From Candidatus Tectimicrobiota bacterium (lineage in GTDB: Bacteria; UBA8248), in assembly GCA_016184445.1 (NCBI GenBank), contig JACPCT010000264.1, forward strand, positions 1 through 6,518: 6,518 bases of DNA. The letters are read 5' to 3'. Below are positions 1 through 6,518 of the stretch, in pieces; positions within the stretch are counted from its first letter, which is position 1; the number at the start of each line of letters is the position of its first letter. The translations under genes and the position numbers were made by a program. The notes beneath the pieces were generated by a model that worked only from the letters and a program-made list of their open reading frames with translations, ran no database searches and was not told where the DNA came from.

Positions 1-28
1 GACGTGTTCTCCTCGTGAGGGCCTGAGC

Positions 29-538
29 ATGGTACGCACGGTGCGGGGTTTCATCGGCGGCCGGCGGAGAGGCGGATCTGGATGGCCGCTCCTGCGCGCG
101 GCCCTGATCGTGGGATTGGTGGTGGGAGGAGCGCGGGGGACCGCGTTCCCGGCCCGGGTGGAGTGCCCCCGCGGGACAGTGGCCGTCGAGGATGTGGCGA
201 CGGGCGCCGTGAAGTGCGAGCGGGAAGACTCGCTCGAGAGCCGGGAGGTCTCGCCCCCTCTGCGGCCTCCGGCGGCTCCCCCCGTGCCGGAGCAGCCGGT
301 CTCCCCCCCTGCGCCAGGCGCCCCCCCGGCCCCGCTTCATATCCCCGCGAGCCAGGCCGACTGCGGGTTCTCCCGGTGGGGCTGCGAGGAGGCCTGCAAC
401 AGGACCCATCTCACGCAGTCGTTGGCCCCGGGCTCCGCCGCGGCCCAGCGGGCCATGGTGACCCTCGGCGCCTGCCTACGGGTGTGCGCCCAGGAGTTCC
501 GGTGCGAGCCGCGCGCCCCGGAGGTGCCCTCCCGCTGA
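29..538 (+). CDS. Secreted or membrane-anchored Cys-rich protein, function unknown
   Basis: I do not recognise this 169-residue protein. It starts with a basic stretch (GRRR at 11-14) and a hydrophobic segment at about 20-38, so it is probably exported or N-terminally anchored. A small C46...C63 unit follows, with CPRGT at its start and KC at its end, probably a disulfide-closed hairpin. Residues 75-106 are a proline/alanine-rich linker. The C-terminal part has six cysteines (C112, C119, C123, C149, C153, C159), including two C-x3-C pairs 25 residues apart, which suggests a helical hairpin stapled by disulfides in the periplasm. The ATG at 29 is supported by GAGGG at 17-21, seven bases upstream. 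In-frame TGA codons at 16-18 and 24-26 in two different frames mean an upstream gene could end here, but this cannot be decided. The next gene has its own promoter, so this gene may be transcribed separately from it. Confidence 0.75.
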   Translation: MVRTVRGFIGGRRRGGSGWPLLRAALIVGLVVGGARGTAFPARVECPRGTVAVEDVATGAVKCEREDSLESREVSPPLRPPAAPPVPEQPVSPPAPGAPPAPLHIPASQADCGFSRWGCEEACNRTHLTQSLAPGSAAAQRAMVTLGACLRVCAQEFRCEPRAPEVPSR

Positions 539-556
539 GGCGGCGCGGGGCCGCCC

Positions 557-585
557 TTGACTTTGGGAGACAGGCCGAATAGGGT
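557..585 (+). promoter_or_regulatory. Candidate sigma70 promoter for rpiB-nrdR
   Basis: TTGACT at 557-562 is a near-consensus -35 box. TAGGGT at 580-585, after a 17-base spacer, is a weak but positionally ideal -10 box of a kind often seen in high-GC bacteria. Transcription would begin near 592, giving a leader of about 55 bases before the rpiB ATG at 647. The TTG of the -35 box also opens an in-frame extension of rpiB, but those extra 30 codons do not resemble RpiB and would lie over the promoter. Confidence 0.5.
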
Positions 586-646
586 GTTTTCACTCTCTGC
601 CCCCTTCTCCGGCGCGGGACGATCCGCCCCCGCGGGAGCCCTCGAG

Positions 647-1105
647 ATGAAGCCCATTGCCCTCGCTGCCGACCATGCCGGCTTCCGGGCCAAGGAAGCG
701 GTGAAGGAAGTCCTGCGGGAGCGGGGCCTGCCCTTCCGCGATTACGGGACGCACAGCGAGGAGTCGTGCGACTACCCCGACTTCGCCGGGCCGGCCGCCC
801 GGGCGGTGAGCGAGGGGGAGTCGGAGCGGGGGATCCTCTGCTGCGGCTCCGCCGCCGGCATGGCGATCGTCGCCAACAAGTTCGCGGGCGTCCGCGCCGC
901 CGCATGTCACGACGAGTGGTCCGCCAGGATGAGCCGCATGCACAACGATGCCAACGTGCTCGCCCTGGGGGGCCGCGTGCTCGACGCCGAGGCGGTCAAG
1001 CGGGTGGTCCGCGCCTGGCTGGACGCCGCCTTCGAGGGCGGCCGCCATTCCCGGCGCGTCGCGAAGATCGCCGAATTGGAGCGCTGCCAGGAAGTTAAAC
1101 CCTGA
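647..1105 (+). CDS. rpiB: Ribose-5-phosphate isomerase B
   Basis: RpiB/LacAB-family enzyme interconverting ribose 5-phosphate and ribulose 5-phosphate in the non-oxidative pentose phosphate pathway, in the cytoplasm. The 152-residue length is normal. Visible family signatures are the N-terminal AADHAG (residues 7-12), DYPDFA (42-47), the active-site segment around C66-G67-S68, ANKFAGVRAA (76-85), and SRMHNDANVLALGGR (96-110). Numbering matches E. coli RpiB as I remember it, so D9, H10, catalytic C66, S68 (Thr in E. coli) and H99 are all present. The odd feature is the loop after C66: it reads CGSAAG where the family nearly always has CG[TS]G[IV]G, so G69 and the branched residue at 70 are both Ala. 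The ATG at 647 is chosen because family homology begins there and GGGAG (634-638) lies eight bases upstream. nrdR follows after 24 bases, so the two are probably cotranscribed. Confidence 0.95.
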   Translation: MKPIALAADHAGFRAKEAVKEVLRERGLPFRDYGTHSEESCDYPDFAGPAARAVSEGESERGILCCGSAAGMAIVANKFAGVRAAACHDEWSARMSRMHNDANVLALGGRVLDAEAVKRVVRAWLDAAFEGGRHSRRVAKIAELERCQEVKP

Positions 1106-1129
1106 ACCGACCGCCCCGGACGGTTCCGC

Positions 1130-1597
1130 ATGAAATGCCCGATCTGCTCGCATCCGGAAAGCCGGGTTGTTGACAGCAGGATGACGAAGGAAGGGAATGC
1201 CATCCGCCGCAGGCGCGAGTGCGAGTCCTGCGGCCACCGCTTCACCACCTACGAGCGGCCCGAGGTCGCCTTCCCCCTGATCATCAAGAAGGACGGCAGC
1301 CGGGTCCCCTACGAGCGGGAGAAGATCCGCGCCGGGATCGCAAAGGCGCTTGAGAAGCGCCCCGTCCCGGCCGAGGAGCAGGAAGCCATCGTGGATCGGG
1401 TGGAGCGCTTCATCCTCGACTCGGGCGAGAAGGAGGTCACGACCTCGGCCATCGGGGAGAAGGTGATGGAGGAGCTCCGCGAGATCGACCAGGTGGCCTA
1501 CGTCCGCTTCGCCTCCGTCTACCGCTCCTTCGGCGCCGTCAAGGACTTCGAGGAGGAGCTCCAGAAGCTCACCGGGAGGAAGGAACGCCCCGTCTGA
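1130..1597 (+). CDS. nrdR: Transcriptional repressor NrdR
   Basis: NrdR senses ATP/dATP and represses ribonucleotide reductase operons by binding NrdR boxes. The 155-residue protein has the full family layout. An N-terminal zinc ribbon has C3, C6, C31 and C34 (starting MKCPIC), with DSR at 15-17 and the basic RRRR at 26-29 that contributes to DNA binding. An ATP-cone domain spans about 47-137, with [14 protein letters not shown] at 53-66, LEKRPV at 74-79 and the closing [13 protein letters not shown] at 122-134. The C-terminal tail is charged. No strong Shine-Dalgarno precedes the ATG (only GGACGG about five to ten bases upstream), which fits translation coupled to rpiB 24 bases before. rpiB-nrdR linkage is common in bacteria, often with glyA between them; glyA is absent here. 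No clear NrdR box was found in the window, so the targets lie elsewhere. Confidence 0.96.
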   Translation: MKCPICSHPESRVVDSRMTKEGNAIRRRRECESCGHRFTTYERPEVAFPLIIKKDGSRVPYEREKIRAGIAKALEKRPVPAEEQEAIVDRVERFILDSGEKEVTTSAIGEKVMEELREIDQVAYVRFASVYRSFGAVKDFEEELQKLTGRKERPV

Positions 1598-1617
1598 GCG
1601 CTTCACCCCCGGCGTGG

Positions 1618-1632
1618 CGCGGGGTCCCCGCG
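1618..1632 (+). terminator. GC hairpin after nrdR, possible weak terminator
   Basis: CGCGGGG (1618-1624) and CCCCGCG (1626-1632) form a perfect palindrome around a single T, 20 bases after the nrdR stop. In RNA the inner pairs would open to give about five GC pairs with a small loop. The following bases are pyrimidine-rich but have no U-tract, so it is not a textbook intrinsic terminator. Confidence 0.25.
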
Positions 1633-1677
1633 TCTGCCTTCCCGTGCGTCCTATCCTTTAACCTCCCGGAGGCCGTT

Positions 1678-1691
1678 CCCCGCAGGCGGGG
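1678..1691 (+). terminator. Second GC hairpin upstream of eno
   Basis: CCCCG (1678-1682) pairs with CGGGG (1687-1691) around a CAGG loop. A short CTTTCC follows a few bases later. It could assist termination between nrdR and eno, or be chance in such GC-rich sequence. Confidence 0.2.
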
Positions 1692-1796
1692 GCGCTTTCC
1701 CGGGCCCCCTTCCCGGCGCCCGCGCAGTTGGGCTAGGCTTGGGCGGGTTTCGCATGGCTCTCAGAGAGAGCTTCGGACTCTTTCTTTGCGGGATAG

Positions 1797-3128
<1,332 letters not shown>

Positions 3129-3139
3129 CGGAAAACATC

Positions 3140-3174
3140 GACGCCGCCGGGCGGTCGACCGCACCGGCGGCGTC
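3140..3174. terminator. Nested hairpin, probable bidirectional terminator
   Basis: GACGCCGCCGG (3140-3150) and CCGGCGGCGTC (3164-3174) form a perfect 11-bp stem. The loop between them contains its own perfect 12-base palindrome, GCGGTCGACCGC (3151-3162), so nearly all 35 bases can pair. It starts 12 bases after the eno stop, between convergent genes, which is where a terminator serving both strands would sit. No U-tract follows on either strand, so termination may need Rho, or the hairpin may mainly protect the eno 3' end. Confidence 0.5.
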
Positions 3175-3175
3175 T

Positions 3176-3225
3176 ACAGCTCGCGGGGCGCGCTTCCCTG
3201 CGACTGGCGGAGTTCCCCGAGCTGT
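3176..3225. repeat. Second inverted repeat in the convergent gap
   Basis: ACAGCTCG (3176-3183) pairs perfectly with CGAGCTGT (3218-3225). After a bulged C the stem can extend by GGG/CCC. The loop is about 26 bases. It abuts the stop of the small minus-strand gene ending at 3234 and the hairpin at 3140-3174, so it probably contributes to termination of that minus-strand gene. Confidence 0.35.
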
Positions 3226-3233
3226 GAGGGCTC

Positions 3234-3434
3234 TTAGGCGGCAGAGAGCTGGTTCTGGACGGCTTTGAGGCGAATCGCCCCTCCTGTCAGCATCCCGAGG
3301 CACTCGGAGCAGCATCCCGAGTGAACGGGGATCGCGCGGATCCTCAAGGGCTCTGGGAGCGCTGACGGCCGGGCCTCGGCGAGCTCCTTGCCTTCCACCA
3401 GGATCTCCGAGCACAAGCAGCATTGAATCGCCAC
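3234..3434 (-). CDS. Small zinc-ribbon-like protein, copy 1
   Basis: This 66-residue protein is unnamed. It begins MAIQCCLCSEILVEG and later has VHSGCCSEC at 37-45. The likely zinc ligands are C5 and C8 (C-x2-C), then C42 and C45 (C-x2-C), with H38 and extra cysteines C6 and C41 nearby. It is clearly related to the 79-residue protein at 5919-6158: both share QCC-x-C-[SN]-E-[IV]-[LI]-V-[ED] and an H/S-G-x-C-x2-C knuckle. The layout recalls the C-x2-C ... SHGIC-x2-C tail on some PAS and receiver signalling proteins, here free-standing. GTG at 3434 is preferred: AGGAG (3446-3442) lies seven bases upstream, whereas the in-frame TTG at 3440 is only one base from it. It has no membrane segment or signal peptide and is probably cytoplasmic. 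It starts 170 bases beyond the stop of the FG-GAP gene, so it may have its own promoter. The molecular function is unknown. Confidence 0.7.
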   Translation of the reverse strand: MAIQCCLCSEILVEGKELAEARPSALPEPLRIRAIPVHSGCCSECLGMLTGGAIRLKAVQNQLSAA

Positions 3435-3441
3435 GGCCAAT

Positions 3442-3446
3442 CTCCT
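3442..3446 (-). promoter_or_regulatory. Ribosome binding site deciding the GTG start
   Basis: AGGAG on the minus strand is seven bases before GTG at 3434-3432 and only one base before TTG at 3440-3438. The spacing strongly favours the GTG start for the small zinc-ribbon-like gene. Confidence 0.6.
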
Positions 3447-3472
3447 CTCTTTCCCTCGGGCTGTCGTCCCGC

Positions 3473-3500
3473 TCTGACATCTGCTTTATCGGCCGGTTCC
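3473..3500 (-). promoter_or_regulatory. Speculative ECF-type promoter for small zinc gene
   Basis: On the minus strand GGAACC (3500-3495) is followed after 16 bases by GTCAGA (3478-3473). A GGAAC-like -35 with a GTC-containing -10 is the general pattern of extracytoplasmic-function sigma promoters. The start site would fall near 3466, leaving a leader of about 30 bases containing the AGGAG site. No good sigma70 pair was seen in the 3441-3604 gap. This is a pattern match only. Confidence 0.22.
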
Positions 3501-3604
3501 GGGGACAATTGAGTGGGCTGTTTCGCGAAAGCGAATGATTTCGGGCTCAAGTCGGGCGCAAGGCTGCCGATAGAAGCACCATCAGGCGTGCAAAAGGGGC
3601 AGAT

Positions 3605-4987
3605 CTATCTCCAGGAGGAGAGGAGAAAGAGGAGCCTCCCCCCGGCGTCGGCGAGGGCGAGGTCCTCCCGGCCGTCCCCGTCGAAGTCCCCCGACACGAT
3701 GTTGGAGAGGACCGGCGAGGAGAGGGGAAGGGTCCACCGCAGCAGCCAGCGGTTGCCCACCAGGGCCAGGGCGGCCAGGCGGTTGCGGCTCCGCTCCTGC
3801 AGGACCACCTCGGTGAGGCCGCCCCGCCGGAGGAGGGCGAACTGCCACAGGTTGCGCGACCCGATCGTGTGGGTCGTGAAGCCGGACCGCCTGGCCCGCA
3901 CCCGCAGCTCCCCCGGGAGCATCCGCAGCGCGAGCAGCGAACCCGCGAGGTGAGGGGTTTCCACCGCCAGCACCTTCAGGCCCGATCGGTCCACGTCGAA
4001 CGCCCCCAGCAAGTGGGACCAGCGGCCGCCGCTGCCGGTGGGCCAGCCCCGCGCCTTCACCACCGGTTTTCCATCCCGCAAGGCGAGAACGAGATGGGCG
4101 GCTCCGCCGGCGGAATCACTCCGGGTGATGAGGATCTCCTCGCGCCCGTCCCCGTCCAGATCGGCCGCCAGGGCGCCCAGTGCCTCGAACACCCCGTCTC
4201 CCCCCGCGGGGAAGAAGGCGAGGAGGCGCAGCTTGTCTCCTTCCAGCCGGAAGACCCGGATCTCGGTGGGCTCGATGGCGTCCCCCAGGACCCCATGGCG
4301 GTAGCGGCCCGAAGGAGCGGCGGGCACGATGAGCTCCTTCCGTCCGTCCCCGTCCAGGTCGGCAGCCATCAGCAGGGCGTCCCCGAGGGCGGCCGAGGGC
4401 AGATCGGCGCTCCCGGGCGCGATGCGGTGTGTCTCGTGCCAGCCGTTCTCGCTGTCTTGGAAGAGGAGGATGGAACCGTCCTGGCCCACGGCGGCCGCCG
4501 CGCCGCGGGCCAGGCCGACGGGACGGGAGAGGTGCGAGAGCGGCACGCTGGGGCCCACGAACCGCCATTCGCGGGCCTGGGTGTTCACGATGACGAAGAA
4601 TCCGTCGCGGCCGGGACCCGCGAGGCGCCCTCCGCCCAGGTCGGCGGGGGGGACCTCGACCGTGAGGTCCGAGGGGATGGGATTGCGCTCCCACAGGAGG
4701 TCTTTCTTGGCGCTCTGCCCGCCCAGGAGGGGGATGTGGAATTTCCCATCCGCCGTGAGAACCAGGAGGCTCGACGCGCGGCCGTTCTGGTTCTTGCGCG
4801 TCGGGGCGGTGAAGAGCCAGCGGGGGTTCGGGCCGGGCAGGGGAGCGCGCACTACCCCGTGGGTTTCGGGGGGATCCGCCCGGTCCCCCGTTTCGGCCGC
4901 CCCGCCGAGAGCGGGGATAATGAGAAGGGCGGCCAGGCAGATGCCGAGCCAGGGTTTCATCGGAGATGAGCCGGGCAACCGAGGCAT
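3605..4987 (-). CDS. Secreted FG-GAP/VCBS-type repeat protein
   Basis: A 460-residue exported protein of unknown specific role. Residues 11-30 (KPWLGICLAALLIIPALGGA) form a signal-peptide core followed by an Ala-rich probable cleavage region, with no lipobox cysteine. The mature part carries calcium-binding-type loops of the FG-GAP/VCBS/integrin beta-propeller class: DLDGDGR at 210-216, DLDGDGR at 276-282 and DFDGDGR at 434-440, plus a decayed DVDRSG at 331-336. Beta-rich stretches with GQDGSILLF at 168-176 and ADAGGRLLFLL at 446-456 fit propeller blades. No catalytic domain is visible, so binding or a structural role at the cell surface or periplasm is the reasonable inference. ATG at 4987 is chosen for the upstream GGAGGAGG; ATG at 4960 (Met10) would give a more typical signal peptide but has no ribosome site. 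It lies 79 bases downstream of the broken SDR gene on the same strand and may share its transcript. Confidence 0.82.
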   Translation of the reverse strand: MPRLPGSSPMKPWLGICLAALLIIPALGGAAETGDRADPPETHGVVRAPLPGPNPRWLFTAPTRKNQNGRASSLLVLTADGKFHIPLLGGQSAKKDLLWERNPIPSDLTVEVPPADLGGGRLAGPGRDGFFVIVNTQAREWRFVGPSVPLSHLSRPVGLARGAAAAVGQDGSILLFQDSENGWHETHRIAPGSADLPSAALGDALLMAADLDGDGRKELIVPAAPSGRYRHGVLGDAIEPTEIRVFRLEGDKLRLLAFFPAGGDGVFEALGALAADLDGDGREEILITRSDSAGGAAHLVLALRDGKPVVKARGWPTGSGGRWSHLLGAFDVDRSGLKVLAVETPHLAGSLLALRMLPGELRVRARRSGFTTHTIGSRNLWQFALLRRGGLTEVVLQERSRNRLAALALVGNRWLLRWTLPLSSPVLSNIVSGDFDGDGREDLALADAGGRLLFLLSSWR

Positions 4988-5066
4988 CCCCCCGTCCTCC
5001 TCCGGAATGGGACCGGAATGCGCCCGGGCCGGCTTTCGCCGCCGCCAGCCCGGAGATCCGTGCCCG

Positions 5067-5764
5067 CTAGCCCGCCGTGATACCCCCGTCGGCCATGACG
5101 ATGGAGCCGTTCATGAATTCGTTTTCCGGGGACACCAGGAAAAGCGCCGTCGCCGCCATGTTCTCCACGTCCCCGAACTGGCGGATGGGGATCTTGTTCC
5201 GGCGGTTCTCGGCGAACTCCGGGTCACTGGCCAGGCGCTGCCGATGGCCAGGCACTTGGTCAGGTTGTGCATCACGGCTTTTGTGCATGAATAGAGGCTG
5301 AAGTTCGCCGTGCCGTGCTCGCCCGCATCGGAGCCCAGCATGAGGATCTTCCCGCTCCTCTGGGGGACCATGATCCGGGCCGCCTCGCGGGAGGCGATGT
5401 AGGCCGCCTTGGCGTTCACTTGGAAGAGAAGTTCGATCTCCTCGTCCTCCACCTCGGCGATTGGCTTGAAGTTGCGCGTCCCGGCGCAGTTGACAAGGAT
5501 GTCCAGCCCGCCCAGGAACTCCGCGCCGTCCCGCACGAGCCGGGCGGCGTCCTGGGAGCGGGCGAGGCTGTAGCCCTCGCCGCCGGCGCGCACGCCGTGC
5601 TTGGCGCACCCCTCGATGGTCCTGCGGAGCCCCTCGGCGTCGCTCCCGCCTGCGGCCCAGATGCTGGCGCCCTCGGACGCGAACTTCATGGCGAAGGCGG
5701 CCCCCATGCCGGACGAGGCTCCCGTGACGACCGCGCGCTTTCCTTCGAGAACTTTTTGCGGCAT
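5067..5764 (-). pseudogene. Short-chain dehydrogenase/reductase, deleted and frameshifted
   Basis: SDR-family NAD(P)-dependent oxidoreductase broken in its C-terminal third. The first 174 codons are intact: cofactor motif TGASSGMG (14-21), NCAG (92-95), catalytic S145, Y158 and K162 in GSDAGE...YSCTK, then NLTKCLAI. The frame then changes at about 5242. The rest of a classical SDR follows in another frame, from RQRLASDPEF through FLVSPENEFMNG to MADGGITAG, ending TAG at 5067. About 22 residues expected between these parts are missing, including the loop with the N-x-x-x-P-G motif after the catalytic helix, so the loss is roughly 67 bases and not in frame. Translation from the ATG would run into foreign frame to about 5111. 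The start ATG at 5764 has GGAGG five bases upstream, and a good promoter is retained, which suggests recent decay or an assembly fault. Substrate is unknown; FabG-like reductases and sugar or steroid dehydrogenases share this layout. Confidence 0.85.
5228..5253. repeat. 9-bp direct repeat at the SDR deletion junction
   Basis: TGGCCAGGC occurs at 5228-5236 and again at 5245-5253, 17 bases apart. The break in the SDR reading frame (about 5242) lies between them. Such short repeats can promote slippage deletions, but here both copies remain, so the exact mechanism is not settled. Confidence 0.5.
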
Positions 5765-5809
5765 GCAATCCTCCAAGAGCTTGCAGACGTGGAAAGATGG
5801 AATGCCGGT

Positions 5810-5840
5810 ATTATCTGCCGAAACGATGGATGGGCGTCAA
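5810..5840 (-). promoter_or_regulatory. Sigma70-like promoter upstream of the SDR pseudogene
   Basis: On the minus strand TTGACG (5840-5835) is a five-of-six -35 match and GATAAT (5815-5810) a five-of-six -10 match. The spacer is 19 bases, longer than the ideal 17. It would give a leader of about 40 bases before the ATG at 5764, with GGAGG in place. This indicates that the SDR gene, and perhaps the FG-GAP gene behind it, was transcribed separately from the HD-GYP and zinc genes. Confidence 0.5.
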
Positions 5841-5918
5841 CAGGGGGCAGAGAGACCGCCGCCAGAGCCGGAGGGAGGCACGGCTCTCCGCGGGGAGGGC
5901 AGGGTTCGCAGGTTTTCC

Positions 5919-6158
5919 TCAGCTGCTCCGGCGAAGGTTGGCCAGGGTTGCAGGGGCGGGCAAGGCGCTTGCCTCTTCGCGTAAGACCGCCATTCTGGCT
6001 TCGAAGCAGGGCCCGCAGATGCCGTGCGAAACCCGCCCGGTTTCCTGGGACGAGGGCAGGATCCAGAGGCCCGAGTGCGCCTCCGGGAGACTCTCCTCGA
6101 GCTCGTCCACGATCACCTCATTGCAATAGCAGCATTGCTTGCTCCAGGCGGGTGACAT
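5919..6158 (-). CDS. Small zinc-ribbon-like protein, copy 2
   Basis: This 79-residue protein is a paralogue of the one at 3234-3434. It has KQCCYCNEVIVDELEE at 7-22 and VSHGICGPC at 43-51. Probable zinc ligands are C9 and C12, then C48 and C51, with H45 and extra cysteine C10. The SHGIC-x2-C knuckle is the same as in the C-terminal tail of some PAS and response-regulator proteins as I remember them (pattern C-x2-C-K-x-I ... W ... SHGIC-P-x-C). The spacing is similar and a Trp (W32) lies between, but no sensor or receiver domain is attached here. The ATG at 6158 has GGAGG (6170-6166) seven bases upstream. It begins 20 bases after the stop of the HD-GYP gene, so the two are almost certainly cotranscribed. 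A small metal- or redox-responsive partner in c-di-GMP signalling is a possible role, but this is inference. Confidence 0.75.
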   Translation of the reverse strand: MSPAWSKQCCYCNEVIVDELEESLPEAHSGLWILPSSQETGRVSHGICGPCFEARMAVLREEASALPAPATLANLRRSS

Positions 6159-6178
6159 TTATTTCCCTCCGTGACTCG

Positions 6179-6518
6179 TCAAGAGACCAGCGTTTCTTCT
6201 TTCTGGTAGCGCTTCTGGATTTCCTGGACTTCATCCAGGTGGCCGAAGAAGACGTCCAGCACCCGCGGGTCGAACTGGGTGCCCCGGCCCTCCCGGAGTA
6301 TTTCCAGCGCGTGTCGGCTGGGGAAGGCCTCCTTGTAGGGCCGCTGGCTGGTGAGGGCGTCATAGACGTCCGCCACGGAGCAGATCCGCCCCCACAGGGG
6401 GATTTCCTCCTCATGGAAGCCGTTCGGGTAGCCTCCGCCGTCCCACCGCTCGTGGTGGGAGAGGGCGACCTTCTCCCCGGCCTGGAGCAGCTCGGAGGAG
6501 GAACTGCCCAGGATCCGC
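6179..6518 (-). CDS. HD-GYP domain c-di-GMP phosphodiesterase, C-terminal part
   Basis: The last 112 codons of a gene that continues past the right edge of the window. It shows the C-terminal half of an HD-GYP domain, which hydrolyses cyclic di-GMP. Visible signatures are [13 protein letters not shown] at 21-33 (metal-binding HHE and the GYP signature), [14 protein letters not shown] at 48-61 with a metal-ligand Asp, and the GTQFDPRV close at 79-86. A charged tail (about 92-112) ends the protein with no further domain. The N-terminal half, with the HD metal site and any receiver, PAS or GAF input domain, lies outside the window, so the signal it responds to is unknown. The small zinc-ribbon-like gene follows after 20 bases. 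Confidence 0.92.
   Translation of the reverse strand, partial: RILGSSSSELLQAGEKVALSHHERWDGGGYPNGFHEEEIPLWGRICSVADVYDALTSQRPYKEAFPSRHALEILREGRGTQFDPRVLDVFFGHLDEVQEIQKRYQKEETLVS

Noticed and set aside
1..28. Possible tail of an upstream gene (stops at 16-18 or 24-26)
   Set aside because: Too few codons are visible to choose a frame or identify a product.
557..646. A 30-codon N-terminal extension of rpiB from TTG
   Set aside because: The extension does not resemble RpiB, the TTG lies in a likely -35 box, and the ATG at 647 has a proper ribosome site.
590..1606. A 338-codon open frame on the minus strand opposite rpiB and nrdR
   Set aside because: It is a mirror of two well-recognised genes, made possible by high-GC codon use, and its translation is low-complexity with no recognisable domain.
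3522..3535. TTCGC-GAAA-GCGAA hairpin with a GNRA-type loop
   Set aside because: A five-pair stem in the gap between two minus-strand genes, with no supporting context such as a U-tract or known RNA motif; probably chance.
3869..5294. Long plus-strand open frames opposite the FG-GAP and SDR genes
   Set aside because: They are rich in Arg, Pro and Ser and show no domain, while the minus strand has a signal peptide, DxDGDGR loops and SDR motifs.
6118..6414. A 98-codon minus-strand frame overlapping the HD-GYP end
   Set aside because: The HD-GYP signatures lie in the other frame, which runs open to the window edge.

Overview
This is a high-GC window with dense genes, compact intergenic gaps and strong GGAGG-type ribosome binding sites. 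It looks like a free-living, Gram-negative-type bacterium with secreted proteins and c-di-GMP signalling. The HD-GYP protein, the secreted FG-GAP protein and the small SHGIC-type zinc proteins would fit a deltaproteobacterial-like or related environmental, possibly metagenomic, lineage. That placement is an impression from gene content, not a proof. No tRNA, rRNA, CRISPR array, insertion sequence or phage gene was found.

The left half (about 29-3128) is all on the + strand. It holds a secreted or membrane-anchored cysteine-rich protein of unknown function, then rpiB (ribose-5-phosphate isomerase B) and nrdR (repressor of ribonucleotide reductase genes). A sigma70-like promoter precedes rpiB, and rpiB and nrdR are 24 bases apart. 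After a GC-rich gap of about 200 bases comes eno (enolase). These are housekeeping genes of central carbon and nucleotide metabolism.

Between 3129 and 3233 the two transcription directions converge. Two back-to-back inverted repeats here probably act as terminators.

The right half (3234-6518) is all on the - strand. Read in the direction of transcription it holds: the C-terminal end of an HD-GYP c-di-GMP phosphodiesterase running off the window edge; a 79-residue zinc-ribbon-like protein 20 bases downstream; a short-chain dehydrogenase/reductase gene with its own promoter that is broken by an internal deletion plus frame change; a secreted FG-GAP/VCBS-type repeat protein; and a second small zinc-ribbon-like protein of 66 residues.

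The most noteworthy signal is the pair of tiny paralogues (3234-3434 and 5919-6158). Both carry QCCxC[SN]E near the N terminus and an HSGCCSEC/SHGICGPC knuckle, and one follows an HD-GYP gene. They resemble a free-standing version of the C-x2-C...SHGIC-x2-C tail I recall at the ends of some PAS and receiver-domain signalling proteins. Other oddities are a twin-CX3C cysteine module in the first gene, an unusual CGSAAG active-site loop in RpiB, and the SDR pseudogene with a 9-bp direct repeat at its deletion junction.
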